A stretch of DNA of 47,365 nt from Welwitschia mirabilis (GCA_051453625.1 JBOZIK010000001.1:227104039-227151403), one strand, 5' to 3'. Numbered from the stretch's first letter, positions 20,216 to 30,475 are shown. A program made the numbers and translations. The notes: a model not told the origin generated them from the sequence alone.

Positions 20216-21461
20216 GTATATCATTGTAACACTGTGCTTGGCAATTTAATTATATCAGAGAAGTTAGCGAAGGGTTTGCTGCTTTGCTTTGGGGCATGAG
20301 ACAAGAATCCTGATGGTTGAATTTGTGTTGTTTGTGTTTTTCTGCATTTGAAACTCAGGAGATTGTTCTTATTAGAGATCCTGAAAATTCCAAGATGTTT
20401 CATCCTAGGTTTGGCGTTGAGGATACTACAACATTTAATGATCTTGATGAACACAGGCATGGCACCATTTGCTTACCAGTTATGCAGATATAAAGTCGCA
20501 AACTGATATTGATTAGTTATAAATTGATATAGATCAATTTAAAGTCTCCTTAGCACTGTAACAATAGGCTAATGCCATTGTTTTTCTGTCACAGTAAAGC
20601 TAGTATAAGGAGATTGTACTATGATTACTATTTTCATCGACAGGAGAACATTTGGCGGCAAAATGCACTAAAGACCCTTCCTGTTTTATTGAATTCATCT
20701 GACATGTTGGCATGTGGAGAGGATCTTGGACTTATTCCTGCTTGTGTACATCCTGTGTGTTATACAACTTAAAAATTTGTTCTCAATGTCATTTTTGCTA
20801 ATCTAAGGTTTCTGAAATTGTTACTATACTTAAGAAAGGGTAACTTGTGATTTCCTAAGGTTATGCAAGAGCTTGGTTTAATTGGTCTACGTATTCAAAG
20901 AATGCCAAGTGAACCTGACCTAGAATTTGGTATTCCTGCAAATTATAGTTATATGACGGTGAGATTCTAGCTATGCTTTTAATTTATTGAATTGCTTAAA
21001 GAATTTTTTATTTATAGTATCTGAAATGGAATGTAGAATGAATGCCACTTTAAGACTGGATTAATTTTTAGGTATGTGCTCCCTCATGTCATGATTGTTC
21101 TACACTAAGGGCTTGGTGGGAAGAAGATGAGGGAAGGCGTATTCGTTTTTTTAGAGATGTGCTAGGATACAGTGGCTTGCCACCTGCTCAATGTATCCCT
21201 CAAGTGGCTCATGCAATTATTCAGCAGCATGTTGATTCGCCATCAATGTGGGCGATCTTTCCACTTCAGGTGAATACTGCAATCAGTTTTTTAAATCGAA
21301 TTCTTTGGTAAGATTTTGTTGACACATCTTTAGTTGACTACATCTTATGATAAACCTTACTGTTTAGGATCTCCTGGCACTGAAACAAGTCTATAGCAAA
21401 CGTCCAGCAAATGAGGAAACAATAAATGATCCTACAAATCCAAAACACTATTGGCGCTTCC
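20108..21461 (+). CDS. DPE2: 4-alpha-glucanotransferase DPE2, six internal exons (partial gene)
   Basis: Cytosolic disproportionating enzyme 2 (glycoside hydrolase family 77). It moves a glucosyl unit from maltose to soluble heteroglycan during starch breakdown at night. The exons are 20108-20215, 20359-20456, 20595-20754, 20860-20958, 21072-21269 and 21368-21461. They join in frame to 252 codons without a stop and cover the C-terminal catalytic part. Visible landmarks are 'NTEKKIVSKL', 'RRLYYDYYFHRQENIW', 'LACGEDLGLIP' (Glu codon 20719-20721, the family's acid/base residue), 'GLRIQRMP', 'APSCHDCSTLRAWW' (Asp codon 21093-21095, the transition-state-stabilising Asp) and 'DPTNPKHYWRF'. The nucleophile region and the N-terminal starch-binding (CBM20) domains would lie upstream and are not in the window. 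The last exon (residues after YWRF) is not found downstream. Intact splice sites and conserved residues suggest a functional gene. Intron 2 uses a GC donor. Confidence 0.95.
20359..20456 (+). CDS. DPE2: DPE2 exon b, followed by a GC donor
   Basis: 98 bp encoding 'EIVLIRDPENSKMFHPRF' to 'FNDLDEH' plus two bases (AG) of a Ser codon. The acceptor is AACTCAG. The donor is CACAG|GCATGG: GC instead of GT. The AG joins the T of exon c to give Ser, the residue expected before 'K..I.RLYYDYY' in DPE2, so the junction is placed confidently. Confidence 0.88.
20457..20594 (+). other. DPE2: DPE2 intron with GC-AG ends
   Basis: 138-bp intron beginning GCATGG and ending TTTTTCTGTCACAG. GC-AG introns are a minority class spliced by the major spliceosome. 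Confidence 0.8.
20595..20754 (+). CDS. DPE2: DPE2 exon c (acid/base Glu)
   Basis: 160 bp, 'KASIRRLYYDYYFHRQ' to 'LIPACVHP'. Contains the CGEDLG motif with the general acid/base Glu at 20719-20721. Acceptor CTGTCACAG, donor CCT|GTGTGT. Confidence 0.95.
20860..20958 (+). CDS. DPE2: DPE2 exon d
   Basis: 33 codons, 'VMQELGLIGLRIQRMP' to 'ANYSYMT'. Acceptor TTTCCTAAG, donor ACG|GTGAGA. Confidence 0.95.
21072..21269 (+). CDS. DPE2: DPE2 exon e (stabilising Asp)
   Basis: 66 codons, 'VCAPSCHDCSTLRAWW' to 'SMWAIFPLQ'. The Asp of CHD (21093-21095) matches the GH77 transition-state-stabilising Asp. Acceptor ATTTTTAG, donor CAG|GTGAAT. Confidence 0.96.
21368..21461 (+). CDS. DPE2: DPE2 exon f
   Basis: 31 codons plus one base, 'DLLALKQVYSKRP' to 'NPKHYWRF'. 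Acceptor TTACTGTTTAG, donor TTCC|GTAAGT. The last C begins an Arg codon that must be completed by a further exon. DPE2 proteins continue about 50-60 residues from here. Confidence 0.95.
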
Positions 21462-21684
21462 GTAAGTAGCATATTCCATTCTATTTCTGTTATTGTTATT
21501 AAGCCTTGTTTGCTTAGTTAACTCCTATCATAACAACTTATCAAAGTGTAATCTTTATTGTCTGACAGATATAAATAATTTGCTTAACTAGTATTCATGT
21601 GCTTGATTAGCAAATCTAGAGACTCCAGAATTTTCTTTCTTTTTCTTTCTTTCCTAACCCAAACTGACATCATGAACATGGTGT

Positions 21685-21686
<2 letters not shown>

Positions 21687-21741
<55 letters not shown>
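21687..21741 (+). repeat. (AG)27 microsatellite
   Basis: About 27 uninterrupted AG units in the DPE2 intron downstream of exon f. Confidence 0.98.
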
Positions 21742-21745
<4 letters not shown>

Positions 21746-22024
21746 AAGAATAGAGGAGCTTTGTTGATTCTTCCTGCTATTAAATCAGCATTCAGCCTAT
21801 ACTGTGAATGCAAAATTTTATTTATAATCAACACAGATCAAATTATTTGGTTATTTGAAATTCATAGTGGTGGGTCGTCCATCCCATCAGCAATGTGAGT
21901 TTGCAAAGTCAAACTCATTTGAAACAAGTTTTGGGCTTGCTCAGATGTGAAACTTGCCAAACTCTCTGAGTCTGATGAGTCCAGCCATTTGAAAGTCCAT
22001 TTTGTTACTTACACATCATATTTA

Positions 22025-22046
22025 ATATATATATATATATATATAT
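22025..22046 (+). repeat. (AT)11 microsatellite
   Basis: Eleven AT units in the same intron. Confidence 0.95.
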
Positions 22047-24805
22047 CTAGATAAATGATGCTGTTGTGCCAAAGAGCCATATACTTTGATATCTTTATGT
22101 CAAACATATCAGGATGATTCACGTATAACCTCTCCAAGGCCATACAAGACCATACAGAGAAGTTTTTCTAAGAAACAGTAAAGAGAATGATACTAAATCT
22201 ATTTTCGCAGTCATCTTATCACGGTTATAATTTTCTAATATGAGATCCTTTTAACGAGCTGCAGGATGTTTTAAAATCCTTGTTTCTATGTGAACAAAAA
22301 AGCTATAAAGAGGTTTTTTGCATTGGAGGTCACCTAATAGGAGAAAATACGCTGAACTTTCTTTAAAAAACATTTTGTTAACTATTCTTAAATACCCTTT
22401 TGGTATAAGATCTAATATCATTCAAGATTTGCAGTTTGGAATAGAAAAGTAGTGAGATTTATATGTTGATTAGATCTATGACCATACAATTGTTTGCTTT
22501 GAGTATTTTGTTAAAGCAATACTTGTTTCAAAGTGTAGACGATCAAAAGTTCAAGAGAACAACTACTTAAAGTCATAAATAGTGCTTATTGCACATATTA
22601 ATTATGTTTTTGGACTGTACACCACTTATATTGTACTTAGAAATGCCTCTTGTCATGTTTGAATACATGAAAATGCTTTAACACCACTAAAAAGTGCAGG
22701 TTAGTCTAAACTCGTTTGGCCTTCCTGAGTTAGGATTACGTTTGCTGAGTTTTATGGAGTTTGCATGGCAAGCCAAGTCTAGACGGCATTCTTGGGTTTG
22801 GTGGTCAGTCTGAATCTAACAACTAGGGTTACAATCCTGATTCCAGCTTCGGAGAATGTAATGGAGAATCAACAGGAGAAATCTCTTATGAGACAATTGA
22901 TAATGTCATTAAAATCAACAGGTGGAATTGGTTTTTGTTCCACAATTGTAGTCTTTGTGAAAAGGGTATGGGGAGCAGAGATATTTGAAAATTAATTGTG
23001 GTTTCTGATATATGTCATTCAAAAGTAGACATGCCAAAAATAATAGTCACCCTTCTAACGAATGAAGGAAAACATGAACATGCATAAGGATGTACCTGTG
23101 AATTTTGCTCACTCAAATTTTTGGCCTTAGAAAAGAAGGATGATCCTTGGCTAGAAGCAAACATATTATGGCATGCATGCAGGTTAAAAAGGGCACTCAA
23201 CGGGTTATAAGGAACCTATGGAAGCAAATTTGATAAAAGAATAAATAGTTGATAATTGAATATAGCCTACAAGAGACACATGTTGCAAAATGGGTTTGAA
23301 ATACAAGCCTACATTTGAAACATAAGAATCAGAAACTGCTAGATATCTAAATAAAAGATTTTTATCCAATGACACCTAATGCAGAAGGAAGTGTTATGTT
23401 TTTTGAATTGAAAACAAAGTTGTTTTGATTTTCTCGAATCAGGAATCAATTAATCTAATAGAAAACAGACATTGAAGCTTCAGACCGAAAGCATTCTAAT
23501 TGCCCCTGCAAGGGTTGATCCTACACTATTAAAGTTAGATACAGGGGTGAAAATGTGAAATATCATATTCAGGTGCAGCAAAGATTTAATTTTTAATTAA
23601 TGGGAGAACAGGAACCAAAACTAATGTTATGCCTGCAAATGTAGGTACAAGAGCTGACCATACTGGACTGTTTTGGTGCAGACCTAAGGGGTTTAGGATG
23701 CCTGAAAATCGGATTTAAACTGCTAATTTGAATCAGAAACTTTGTTCTGATTGGACCTACATGTTAGATTGCATTACAAGCTAATAGGATTCAGGCAAAT
23801 TGGTCTAATAGCTGTCAATTAAAGGACACGAATTGAAAACTAATGGATTGAATTTGACCTGAAAGACAACTATCTAGCACTTGTTCTACTCCAAGAAAAG
23901 AAGTTTTTGTAAGCTGGAATTTGCTGTTCTTCTGTGACAACATGTCTTCTGTGAGAGTGGAAGTTCCCTGAAAGCGATGATATTGTGATCTATGATGATG
24001 TACAAAGATCAGGAATGGAAATTGAGCTGTCATGTTAGGTTGCAGGTTTGAGAATGGTATTGGTCTTCGGATGGATATGTAGTCTAAAGGATGTTTTCTT
24101 CCTAGGGTTTGATCAAGAATGATTGTAACCTCCTGTGGGAAGAAAAGAAAAGGAAAAGAACAAAACCTAATATTTGGAGAGTCAATTTTATTTGTTAGTG
24201 ACAAAAATTATGAGATTGATCTATGACCAATTCAAGAATGCCAGATGAACTACAGCAACTGGCTTTCATTTGAGAACCTAATTTGTGTTGGTATTTCAGT
24301 CCCATTCCATCATTTTACCCAGATTTTCGTTGTTATGGTGACAACTGTTTCCTGTCAAGGCATCTTGCTTGATGCCTTTATTATCTTGCAGTCCAATATT
24401 TTAGGTGGTCACCTATGAGTTATGTATGTTGACCACAAAGCATGGTGGCTTCCAAGTATTTTATGTATTGGTTCATGAGGAATAGGCTGTTGTAGCACAA
24501 TCTGCTCTACCCTAGGCACCTTGAAAAGGGTTTTGATTTTGTTTTGTTCAAACTTCAAACACAATTCTGTATAATGAATGTACGCTTGTTGCAAGTTACC
24601 TAGAGTTATGTTTTCCTAGGTAACTGATTCAGTTTTTTGTTGTCGATGTTACTTTTACAATATTATAATTTTATAAACAAATCTTTTCTTTTATTTTATG
24701 TTTTACAGGAATCAATTCTTACTTTGTTTTATTGTTCTATAGTTTTTGTAATTTCATACAAAAATGTGTTAATTGAGCTTATGCTGCTATCATTTTTTAA
24801 AAAGT

Positions 24806-24905
24806 NNNNNNNNNNNNNNNNNNNNNNNNNNNNNNNNNNNNNNNNNNNNNNNNNNNNNNNNNNNNNNNNNNNNNNNNNNNNNNNNNNNNNNNNNNNNNNN
24901 NNNNN
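24806..24905. other. assembly gap (100 N) with duplicated flanks
   Basis: The 22 bases before the gap (24784-24805) are identical to the 22 bases after it (24906-24927). This is a typical unmerged overlap, so probably nothing is missing. Confidence 1.
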
Positions 24906-25373
24906 CTGCTATCATTTTTTAAAAAGTAATGGCTGGTATTGGGATTTTAAATCCAAGATTATTATAATATGTACCATATTTCACATGTGTCATATCTCTT
25001 TTTTAATTGTAGTCAATTAAAATTTCATGGTCGTGCAGACCACTCTCTTGGTGGACTTTATCCATGATGGGGAAAAAAATGAAATAATTGTTATTTTATT
25101 TCATTTTAATTTGCACCTTGTTAATAATTGATGAGATCTGTCACATATTTTTTTCCCCTCCTTTTGATAACGTCTCCATCCCTATGGTAGTGAATTTGAA
25201 TCTGTTATGATGAACTTTGCTTGCAATGGAGAAATGTCACCCAAGTAATTCTATCCACGATGTCATAAGTCTTTCGCTTAGTTGTGAAAAAGGTTGAAAT
25301 GCTGATTGTGGAAACTTTTTTCGATTGCAAGTTAGAATGCATTAGTCCACTAAAGCCTAAACATTCTTTCCAT
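24906..25373. other. no gene recognised
   Basis: AT-rich; the left end of the Copia LTR that finishes at 25449 must lie somewhere here but no clear terminus is visible. Confidence 0.45.
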
Positions 25374-25463
25374 AGATTGTTACTCAAGAGCACAAAATTT
25401 TATTAATATATATTGCCAAACCTATTCATCCCCCCTCTAGGAACTTTCAATTGGTATCAGAGC
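25374..25463 (+). mobile_element. Copia (SIRE-like) LTR end and primer-binding site, copy 1
   Basis: An AT-rich end with 'CCAAACCTATTCATCCCCCC' then 'TAGGAACTTTCA' (LTR end at 25449). It is followed by AT and TGGTATCAGAGC (25452-25463), an exact plant Copia PBS. Near-identical sequence recurs at 26499-26588. Confidence 0.85.
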
Positions 25464-25846
25464 AAGGTTACTCTTTATTCGAGTTTTACCACTCTGAATT
25501 GGTCAAAGGAAGAAGCTTCTTCCTTCACGAACACCATCCTGAATGCAGAAGATAATGAATCAAGGCTAGGTGAATATGAATTCTCCAATAACTATGATCC
25601 AATCAAGATGAAAGATCAATATGATTAGAGAGGTCTCTTCAGACCACCATGTAGGAAATATGAGTTTCAATCATGACATCATGATAGGTTTGATGGCATA
25701 TTCATGAACTGTGCATGTGAAATGTGCTCACCACCTTTTGAAGACTGGGGAGTGGATGCTCTAAACTTGATAAACTTTTGTCTAGTTAGCTGTGATTTTA
25801 ATGGCGAACATCCCCGCCTCATGTTTTTGTATTCTAGGTTCTAATA
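25464..25846 (+). pseudogene. unidentified ORF remnant after the PBS
   Basis: A frame that is open from before the PBS to 25846 with only two stops. It reads 'NWSKEEASSFTNTILNAEDN', 'YDPIKMKDQYD', then after a TAG 'RGLFRPPCRKYEF' and, after a TGA, 'FMNCACEMCSPPFEDWGVDA'. The Cys-rich stretch is not a CCHC knuckle. It does not look like the usual start of a SIRE gag and I cannot assign it. Confidence 0.4.
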
Positions 25847-26498
25847 GGACCCTGGACCTCCCCACTCAAAAGGTCTCGACGTCCCTGCTCTTCACAATCT
25901 AATTGTATGGGAGTTTCACCTGTTAACAGGTGTGGACATCCCCACTCAAGTAGTCCAGACGTCCCCACCCTTTGCAGTTGATTTGTGTGGTACTTTGTGC
26001 TGTTAACAAGTGCGGACGTCCCCACTCCAAGAACCTGGACATTCCGCCCTCCTCCCATCCTATTTGTATGAGGGACTACACAATTTACAGGTGCAGATGT
26101 CCCTAATGTTTTAGTGCAAATGTCCTCACTGTTTAGTGCAGACATCGCGCCCCCCTGAAGAGGTTGATTTCCACATCGAACAACTCATTTTTAGTGTGGA
26201 TGTCTCCACTATTTTAGTGCAGACGTTCCCACCCTTGAAAATTTAGATTTCCGCACACAATCAAGTATTTGTAGTGTGGACGTCTCCACTTCTGGACTAT
26301 TGCTCAATAGCTAGTTTATGGCAGAAATCGCAAGGCTACTGTACATTGAGTTAAGTGCAAACTTCGAGGTGATCATGATGGATATCTTTCCAATGGTCTT
26401 GACTCTCATTGACAGCCAAACAACTCTAAATCTCTTGTGTGCTGGCTCTATTCTACTTTGCCTTACTTTGAGCTACTTTTAATCATTACATGCAAAAT
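25847..26498 (+). repeat. GGACGTCCCCACTC word array with an 80-bp tandem unit (LTR body)
   Basis: Three tandem 80-bp units start at 25878, 25958 and 26038 (each beginning GACGTCC or GACATTCC). Each contains an internal 'TGTTAACA.GTG.GGACRTCC' or a diverged version. Looser words (GTGCAGATGTCCC, GTGCAGACATCGCG, GTGTGGATGTCTCCACT, GTGTGGACGTCTCCACT) continue to about 26290. GGACGTCC is a perfect palindrome. This is read as the body of the LTR that ends at 26574. Confidence 0.75.
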
Positions 26499-26588
26499 AG
26501 ATTGTTACTTAAGAGCACAAAATTTTATTAACATATATTGCCAAACCTAATCATCCCTCCTCTAGGAATTTTCAATTGGTATTAGAGC
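26499..26588 (+). mobile_element. Copia (SIRE-like) LTR end and PBS, copy 2
   Basis: Repeat of 25374-25463 with few changes. The LTR ends TTTCA at 26574 and the PBS is TGGTATTAGAGC (26577-26588, one change). It precedes a gap and then gag, so it is the 5' end of the element that carries the gag at 26789-28140. Confidence 0.85.
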
Positions 26589-26601
26589 AAGGTTACTCTT
26601 A

Positions 26602-26788
26602 NNNNNNNNNNNNNNNNNNNNNNNNNNNNNNNNNNNNNNNNNNNNNNNNNNNNNNNNNNNNNNNNNNNNNNNNNNNNNNNNNNNNNNNNNNNNNNNNNNN
26701 NNNNNNNNNNNNNNNNNNNNNNNNNNNNNNNNNNNNNNNNNNNNNNNNNNNNNNNNNNNNNNNNNNNNNNNNNNNNNNNNNNNNNNNN
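26602..26788. other. assembly gap (187 N)
   Basis: Hides the leader and the first part of gag. Confidence 1.
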
Positions 26789-28205
26789 CTCCTTTGGCAG
26801 GTTGGACTGATTAACAACAGAAGGAAGCGAGACTCAATGCCAAAGTAATGAATGCACTCATATGTGCTCTCAGCCTTGAAGAATATAGTTGCGTAGTAAA
26901 GTGCTTTTCAACAAAGGAAATTTGAGACATTCTTGAAATTGCCCAGAGAGGTATGAGTGTCGTTAAAATTTCTAAAATTGCAATTTCTGGCCACTCAATT
27001 TGAAAATACCAAGATGGAAGAGCAAGAATCTATTGTTGAGTATACAACCAAGATAACTGACATTGTAAACACAATGTGGGGACTTGATGAAAAGGTCCTT
27101 GAAAGAAGGGCTATGAGGAAAATCTTAAGGAGCTTGCCCAAACGGTTTCGACTAAAGATCATCGCCATAGAGAAAAGCAAAAATTCTGACTCCATGAGCT
27201 TGGAAGAGCTTAAAGGGTCCCTGATTTTTACGAAGCCACTATTCTGGAAGAGGACACACCTCGAGCCAAAAAGTGTTGCTTTGAAATGTTCTAGTCAAGG
27301 CAAAGAATATTCAAGCAATGAAGAAGATGATGAGGATCTAGCCTTGCTAGCTAGAAACTTCAAAAAATTTGAGAAAACAAAAAGAGTCGAAGAGATCAAG
27401 GCCGAGTACAGGTGAAGATTAGGTGGAAAAGAAAAACACCTTCATAAACACCAACAAAAACAAGAAACTTTTGCAATGCTTTGAGTGCAAAGGATTTAGG
27501 CACACTGCTGTTGAATGTACCAACACTAGGAAAGCAAAAAGCAAAGGGAAGAAGGCTCTAAAGGCCACATGGGAGGATGAAGAAGAATCTGAATCAGACA
27601 CCTCCCAAAATGAAAAGGAGGATTGTGGACTGCTCGCTATTGTTGAAGAACATGCTCTTCTTGCCACTACAAAGGACGAACAAATGGTCTTAGATGATGG
27701 AAAGGTCAATCTCGAAACATTTGAAAGCATTGAAGAAGCATATGAACAATTATACTTCCATTGTGAACCTTTAGTGTGTAAAAACAAAGCATTAAAATTT
27801 GAAATGTATTCTTTGCAATCTAAACTTGATCTAGCCAACCTAGAGTTGGATAGGTTGTTGAAAATCTTGCAGGTGCAAACAAAACAATTTCAAATTTGAC
27901 GAGAGATTTGGAGCTTGCGAAAAATTCAAGGTCATTCTTGAACACTCTCTCAAATAAGGTAAACTTTGGTCAAAGAAGGTATGTATTCAGTCACCCTCTT
28001 TCAAAACCTTTGAATGTCTATTGTTTTTACTATGGTGAAGTAGGACATATTTGGTTTTCTTGTCCTATTAGAAAAGGAATATTTCTTGTTTATAAGAATG
28101 ACAAATTTTTATGAAAACCAAAGATAGTGGGAGATCAGCCAACACTTAAACAAAATTGGATTAGAAAAGATTCCATCAAAGGTCTCTTTGCTTAAACCAC
28201 CCTGA
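26789..28205 (+). pseudogene. Copia SIRE/Maximus-like gag
   Basis: Capsid/nucleocapsid precursor of a Copia element. The UBN2/gag domain runs from about 26810 ('RLNAKVMNALICALSLEEY', 'ILEIAQRGMS') to about 27235 ('RKILRSLPKRFRLKI', 'LEELKGSL'). An acidic segment ('SSNEEDDEDLALLARNF') follows. The first zinc knuckle CFECKGFRHTAVEC (27477-27518, CX2CX4HX4C) is intact and is followed by a Lys-rich/acidic stretch ('KALKATWEDEEESESD'), then a coiled-coil-like region to 27895. The second knuckle at 28022-28063 is CFYYGEVGHIWFSC, where the second Cys is Tyr. The final 'KIPSKVSLLKPP' like linker leads towards protease but stops at the gap. At least three frame changes and several stops. Two knuckles and a long coil are typical of SIRE/Maximus gag. 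Confidence 0.88.
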
Positions 28206-28305
28206 NNNNNNNNNNNNNNNNNNNNNNNNNNNNNNNNNNNNNNNNNNNNNNNNNNNNNNNNNNNNNNNNNNNNNNNNNNNNNNNNNNNNNNNNNNNNNNN
28301 NNNNN
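28206..28305. other. assembly gap (100 N)
   Basis: Standard-size gap between the Copia gag and the hAT remnant. The true join is unknown. Confidence 1.
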
Positions 28306-28885
28306 CCTGCTGTGATGACTGCATCAAACATTTTTTGGTACAATGGGCTCCTAGTAGCATTAAAGGGTATTGCACAAGCATAAAACCAAGATGCAATCAT
28401 TTTCGTTGCACCTTCATGTACATCTCTGTTCCATGATCCCATTCCCTCAATGGTCGGTTGTGAACTAGGAGTGGTGAATGATGGAAATATATTTGCCCCT
28501 TCAGTCACATTAAAAAGGGGATTGGTTGTGGATTGCGCAATGGAGGAGCTACCTGATCCAGCATTAGAAGAACCCTCAAAACATGATTGCACACCAACTC
28601 CTGCAGAAGAAACAAATTGTTGAAAGATTGTTTAGTTCTTGCTTTTTTTCCTTTAACTCCGCGTTCCACTTCATGCCACCATGTTTAACACTTTTGTTTT
28701 ACTTCTGTAGGTGTTTTTGTACATGCTGATATTCCCTTTGATTTTATTCCACTTAAGTGGAATTTCAATCGCGAAACTCCACCATGGCACTTTTTGTTAC
28801 AGAAAATGCAAATGGCAGTTTTTGGTCTGGAAGCAGGTGCTGCCTAGGTCCAACCAAAGTCCTTTCTCCATCCTTCTTCTCCCAT
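28306..28885 (-). pseudogene. hAT transposase remnant: BED zinc finger plus start of DUF659
   Basis: Minus strand from ATG at 28885. 'MGEEGWRKDFGWT' is followed by a stop, then the BED zinc finger 'CIFCNKKCHGGVSRLKFHLSG' is read in two parts (about 28815-28745), with Cys-Cys, His and a closing 'GISACTK' Cys. After a frame change comes a Ser-rich linker ('SSNAGSGSSSIAQSTTNP'). The DUF659 start follows: 'ASWFYACAIPFNATRSPLYQ' (about 28390-28340), then the gap. This BED-linker-DUF659 order is that of plant hAT-superfamily transposases and their domesticated relatives. The catalytic region and dimerisation domain are not visible. The stop and frameshift indicate a pseudogene. Confidence 0.85.
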
Positions 28886-30295
28886 CTTTAGAGTTTTGAA
28901 TGATGTCCAAGTCTAAATTCTACATGAGAAAGAAAAGGCAAATTACTTTATAAAGAAATGCTTATGTTTAAAAAGGACACATTTCATCCATTAAAAGTTA
29001 TAACATAAATTCATAAAGGTAGCAAGCAAACAGATTTAAAGAAAATCCGTATGTCAAGAACTATAAAAGGATAAAACTAAAGCTGAATATCACTATGTCC
29101 ATAATTTTCTAGTCAACCACAAAACTGATGTATCAATAAGTGAAAAACTTTAAAGAACTTCACAAATGACAAACTGTAATCCTTCACCCTCTTAAAAAAT
29201 CGGTAATTGGATCACAATAAAAACTAAAAAGTTGCTTCTTGCTTATGCTAACAACTAGTAATAGAGATCTAGGGTTTATCATGTTTTTAAATTGTTTAGT
29301 GCTCATTTGAAGGATGATTTGCTATATTTTATAGTGTTATATTTATTCCAATTACTTTAATTTCCATATGTTGAATTTTACATACCTTGACATTCCAATT
29401 AAGTAATCTCACTTGTAGCTGAATGATCTTATCAGTCAACTAGACTCTAAAATCATTAAGAAAAATTCATAAGACAATAGGCCTCAAAGCGAGGATTTTA
29501 TGTTTAGCATTAAGGACTCATCCTCTTTAGGTCAGAAAGCTGTATTTCATTAGAAGGATGATTTTTCCTAAGGTGAAACCAATGGTGCATTTCTTAATGC
29601 TTGACCATAAATTTGCTATCCAAAAGATACATATTTCGATTAGGCCAAAAGGTGCTTTTTGGTGAATAACATTAAATACATTCAAAATGTAAATTCAAGC
29701 TCAAATCTCCTAGTTGAGAGATGTTGAACCAGCACATGAAATCAGTCTGTAGAGTCAAGCACAGTACTACAAATTAATCAAAAGAAGAAAATTATTCAGA
29801 GCGACACCATCGATTTGCAGTCCAGACTTCCTGATCCAATTGCAACTTCGTAAATCCACCAAAGTCTGAATAGACTAACAATTTACAAAGCAAGACCTAC
29901 AATCCTTGAATTCTTGCCCTACAGCTTAGCACTCAGCCCAAATTTTGATCTAGAAGATGTATAGGAAGATGTCTGACATACAGACACCCTCTATTTGATA
30001 TCTAACAATGTAAATTGCTTTTGAGAAGTACCAAAATTAAAACAACACCAACATTTAAACAAGGAAACGTGGCAGTATGGCTTAGGAAAGGAAAACATGA
30101 GCGCAGTTGAAAACTAACTAGCGGTCTAGCACAGGAATGAAGCGCTATTAAAATCGCAGTAGAAATCGTTGTTCAAAACGTGAAATTGCTGTTGAAATTG
30201 CAGAAGAGAAATCGTAGTTGAATGTTGGAAAACACAGTTTTTTTGATGTGTCTGGTTTGTGTGCGAAGCGGGGTTCTTATAGAAAAAAGTGTTTT
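28886..30295 (-). other. no gene recognised; possible upstream part of a minus-strand unit with TATA at 30274-30281
   Basis: AT-rich, with no frame of note. Near its right end the minus strand has TTTCTATAAGAACCCCGC (TATAAGAA at 30281-30274), placed just downstream of the GATC-rich word cluster at 30296-30475, as in a promoter. The unit driven by it is not identified; the hAT frame lies about 1.4 kb further on. Confidence 0.4.
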
Positions 30296-30475
30296 TTTTA
30301 AACAGTTATGTAACCGCGATCTGTGACTCACAAGATCGTTCGTGCACCATCCGCTCCCAGATCGTGATCTGTGCGGAATCACGATCATAGGAATCGCGAT
30401 CTAGATCCGTTCCAGATCGCAAAACAGTGGAGCACGATCCAGAATCACGTGGATCGCCCTCCTGCTCCGCTCTGG
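30296..30475. repeat. GC-rich cluster of GATCGCGATC-type palindromic words
   Basis: In 180 bp the core GATC with flanking CG recurs about ten times. Examples are CGCGATCTGTGA, AGATCGTTCG, AGATCGTGATCTGTGCGG, ATCACGATCA, AATCGCGATCTAGATCCG, CAGATCGC, CACGATCC, ATCACGTGGATCGCC. It is CpG-rich against an AT-rich background and abuts the breakpoint of the Copia RNase H coding sequence near 30476. Confidence 0.8.

Larger units (their letters stand above)
21462..24805 (+). other. presumed last intron of DPE2 (or lost 3' end); repeats only
   Basis: Starts with the strong donor GTAAGT. I searched for the expected final exon ('VHVTL'-like start after a GG or GT Arg completion) through to 28 kb without success. 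The stretch contains an AG microsatellite, an AT microsatellite, and CpG-depleted remnants resembling the ACTCG/CGAGT repeat near 21880-21990 and 22700-22800. Small open frames at 22792-22995 and 23815-24204 (minus) have no recognisable features. Confidence 0.5.

Noticed and set aside
22792-22995. Possible last DPE2 exon in an open frame downstream
   Set aside because: The translation does not resemble the DPE2 C-terminus and cannot complete the split Arg codon with a following conserved Val-His.
23815-24204. 129-codon minus-strand open frame in the DPE2 downstream intron
   Set aside because: No recognisable motif, no promoter or splice support, and within what looks like intron; length alone is not enough.
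25847-26290. Regularly spaced GGACGTCC repeats resembling a CRISPR array
   Set aside because: Plant nuclear context, 80-bp units that are similar throughout (no unique spacers), and location in a Copia LTR.
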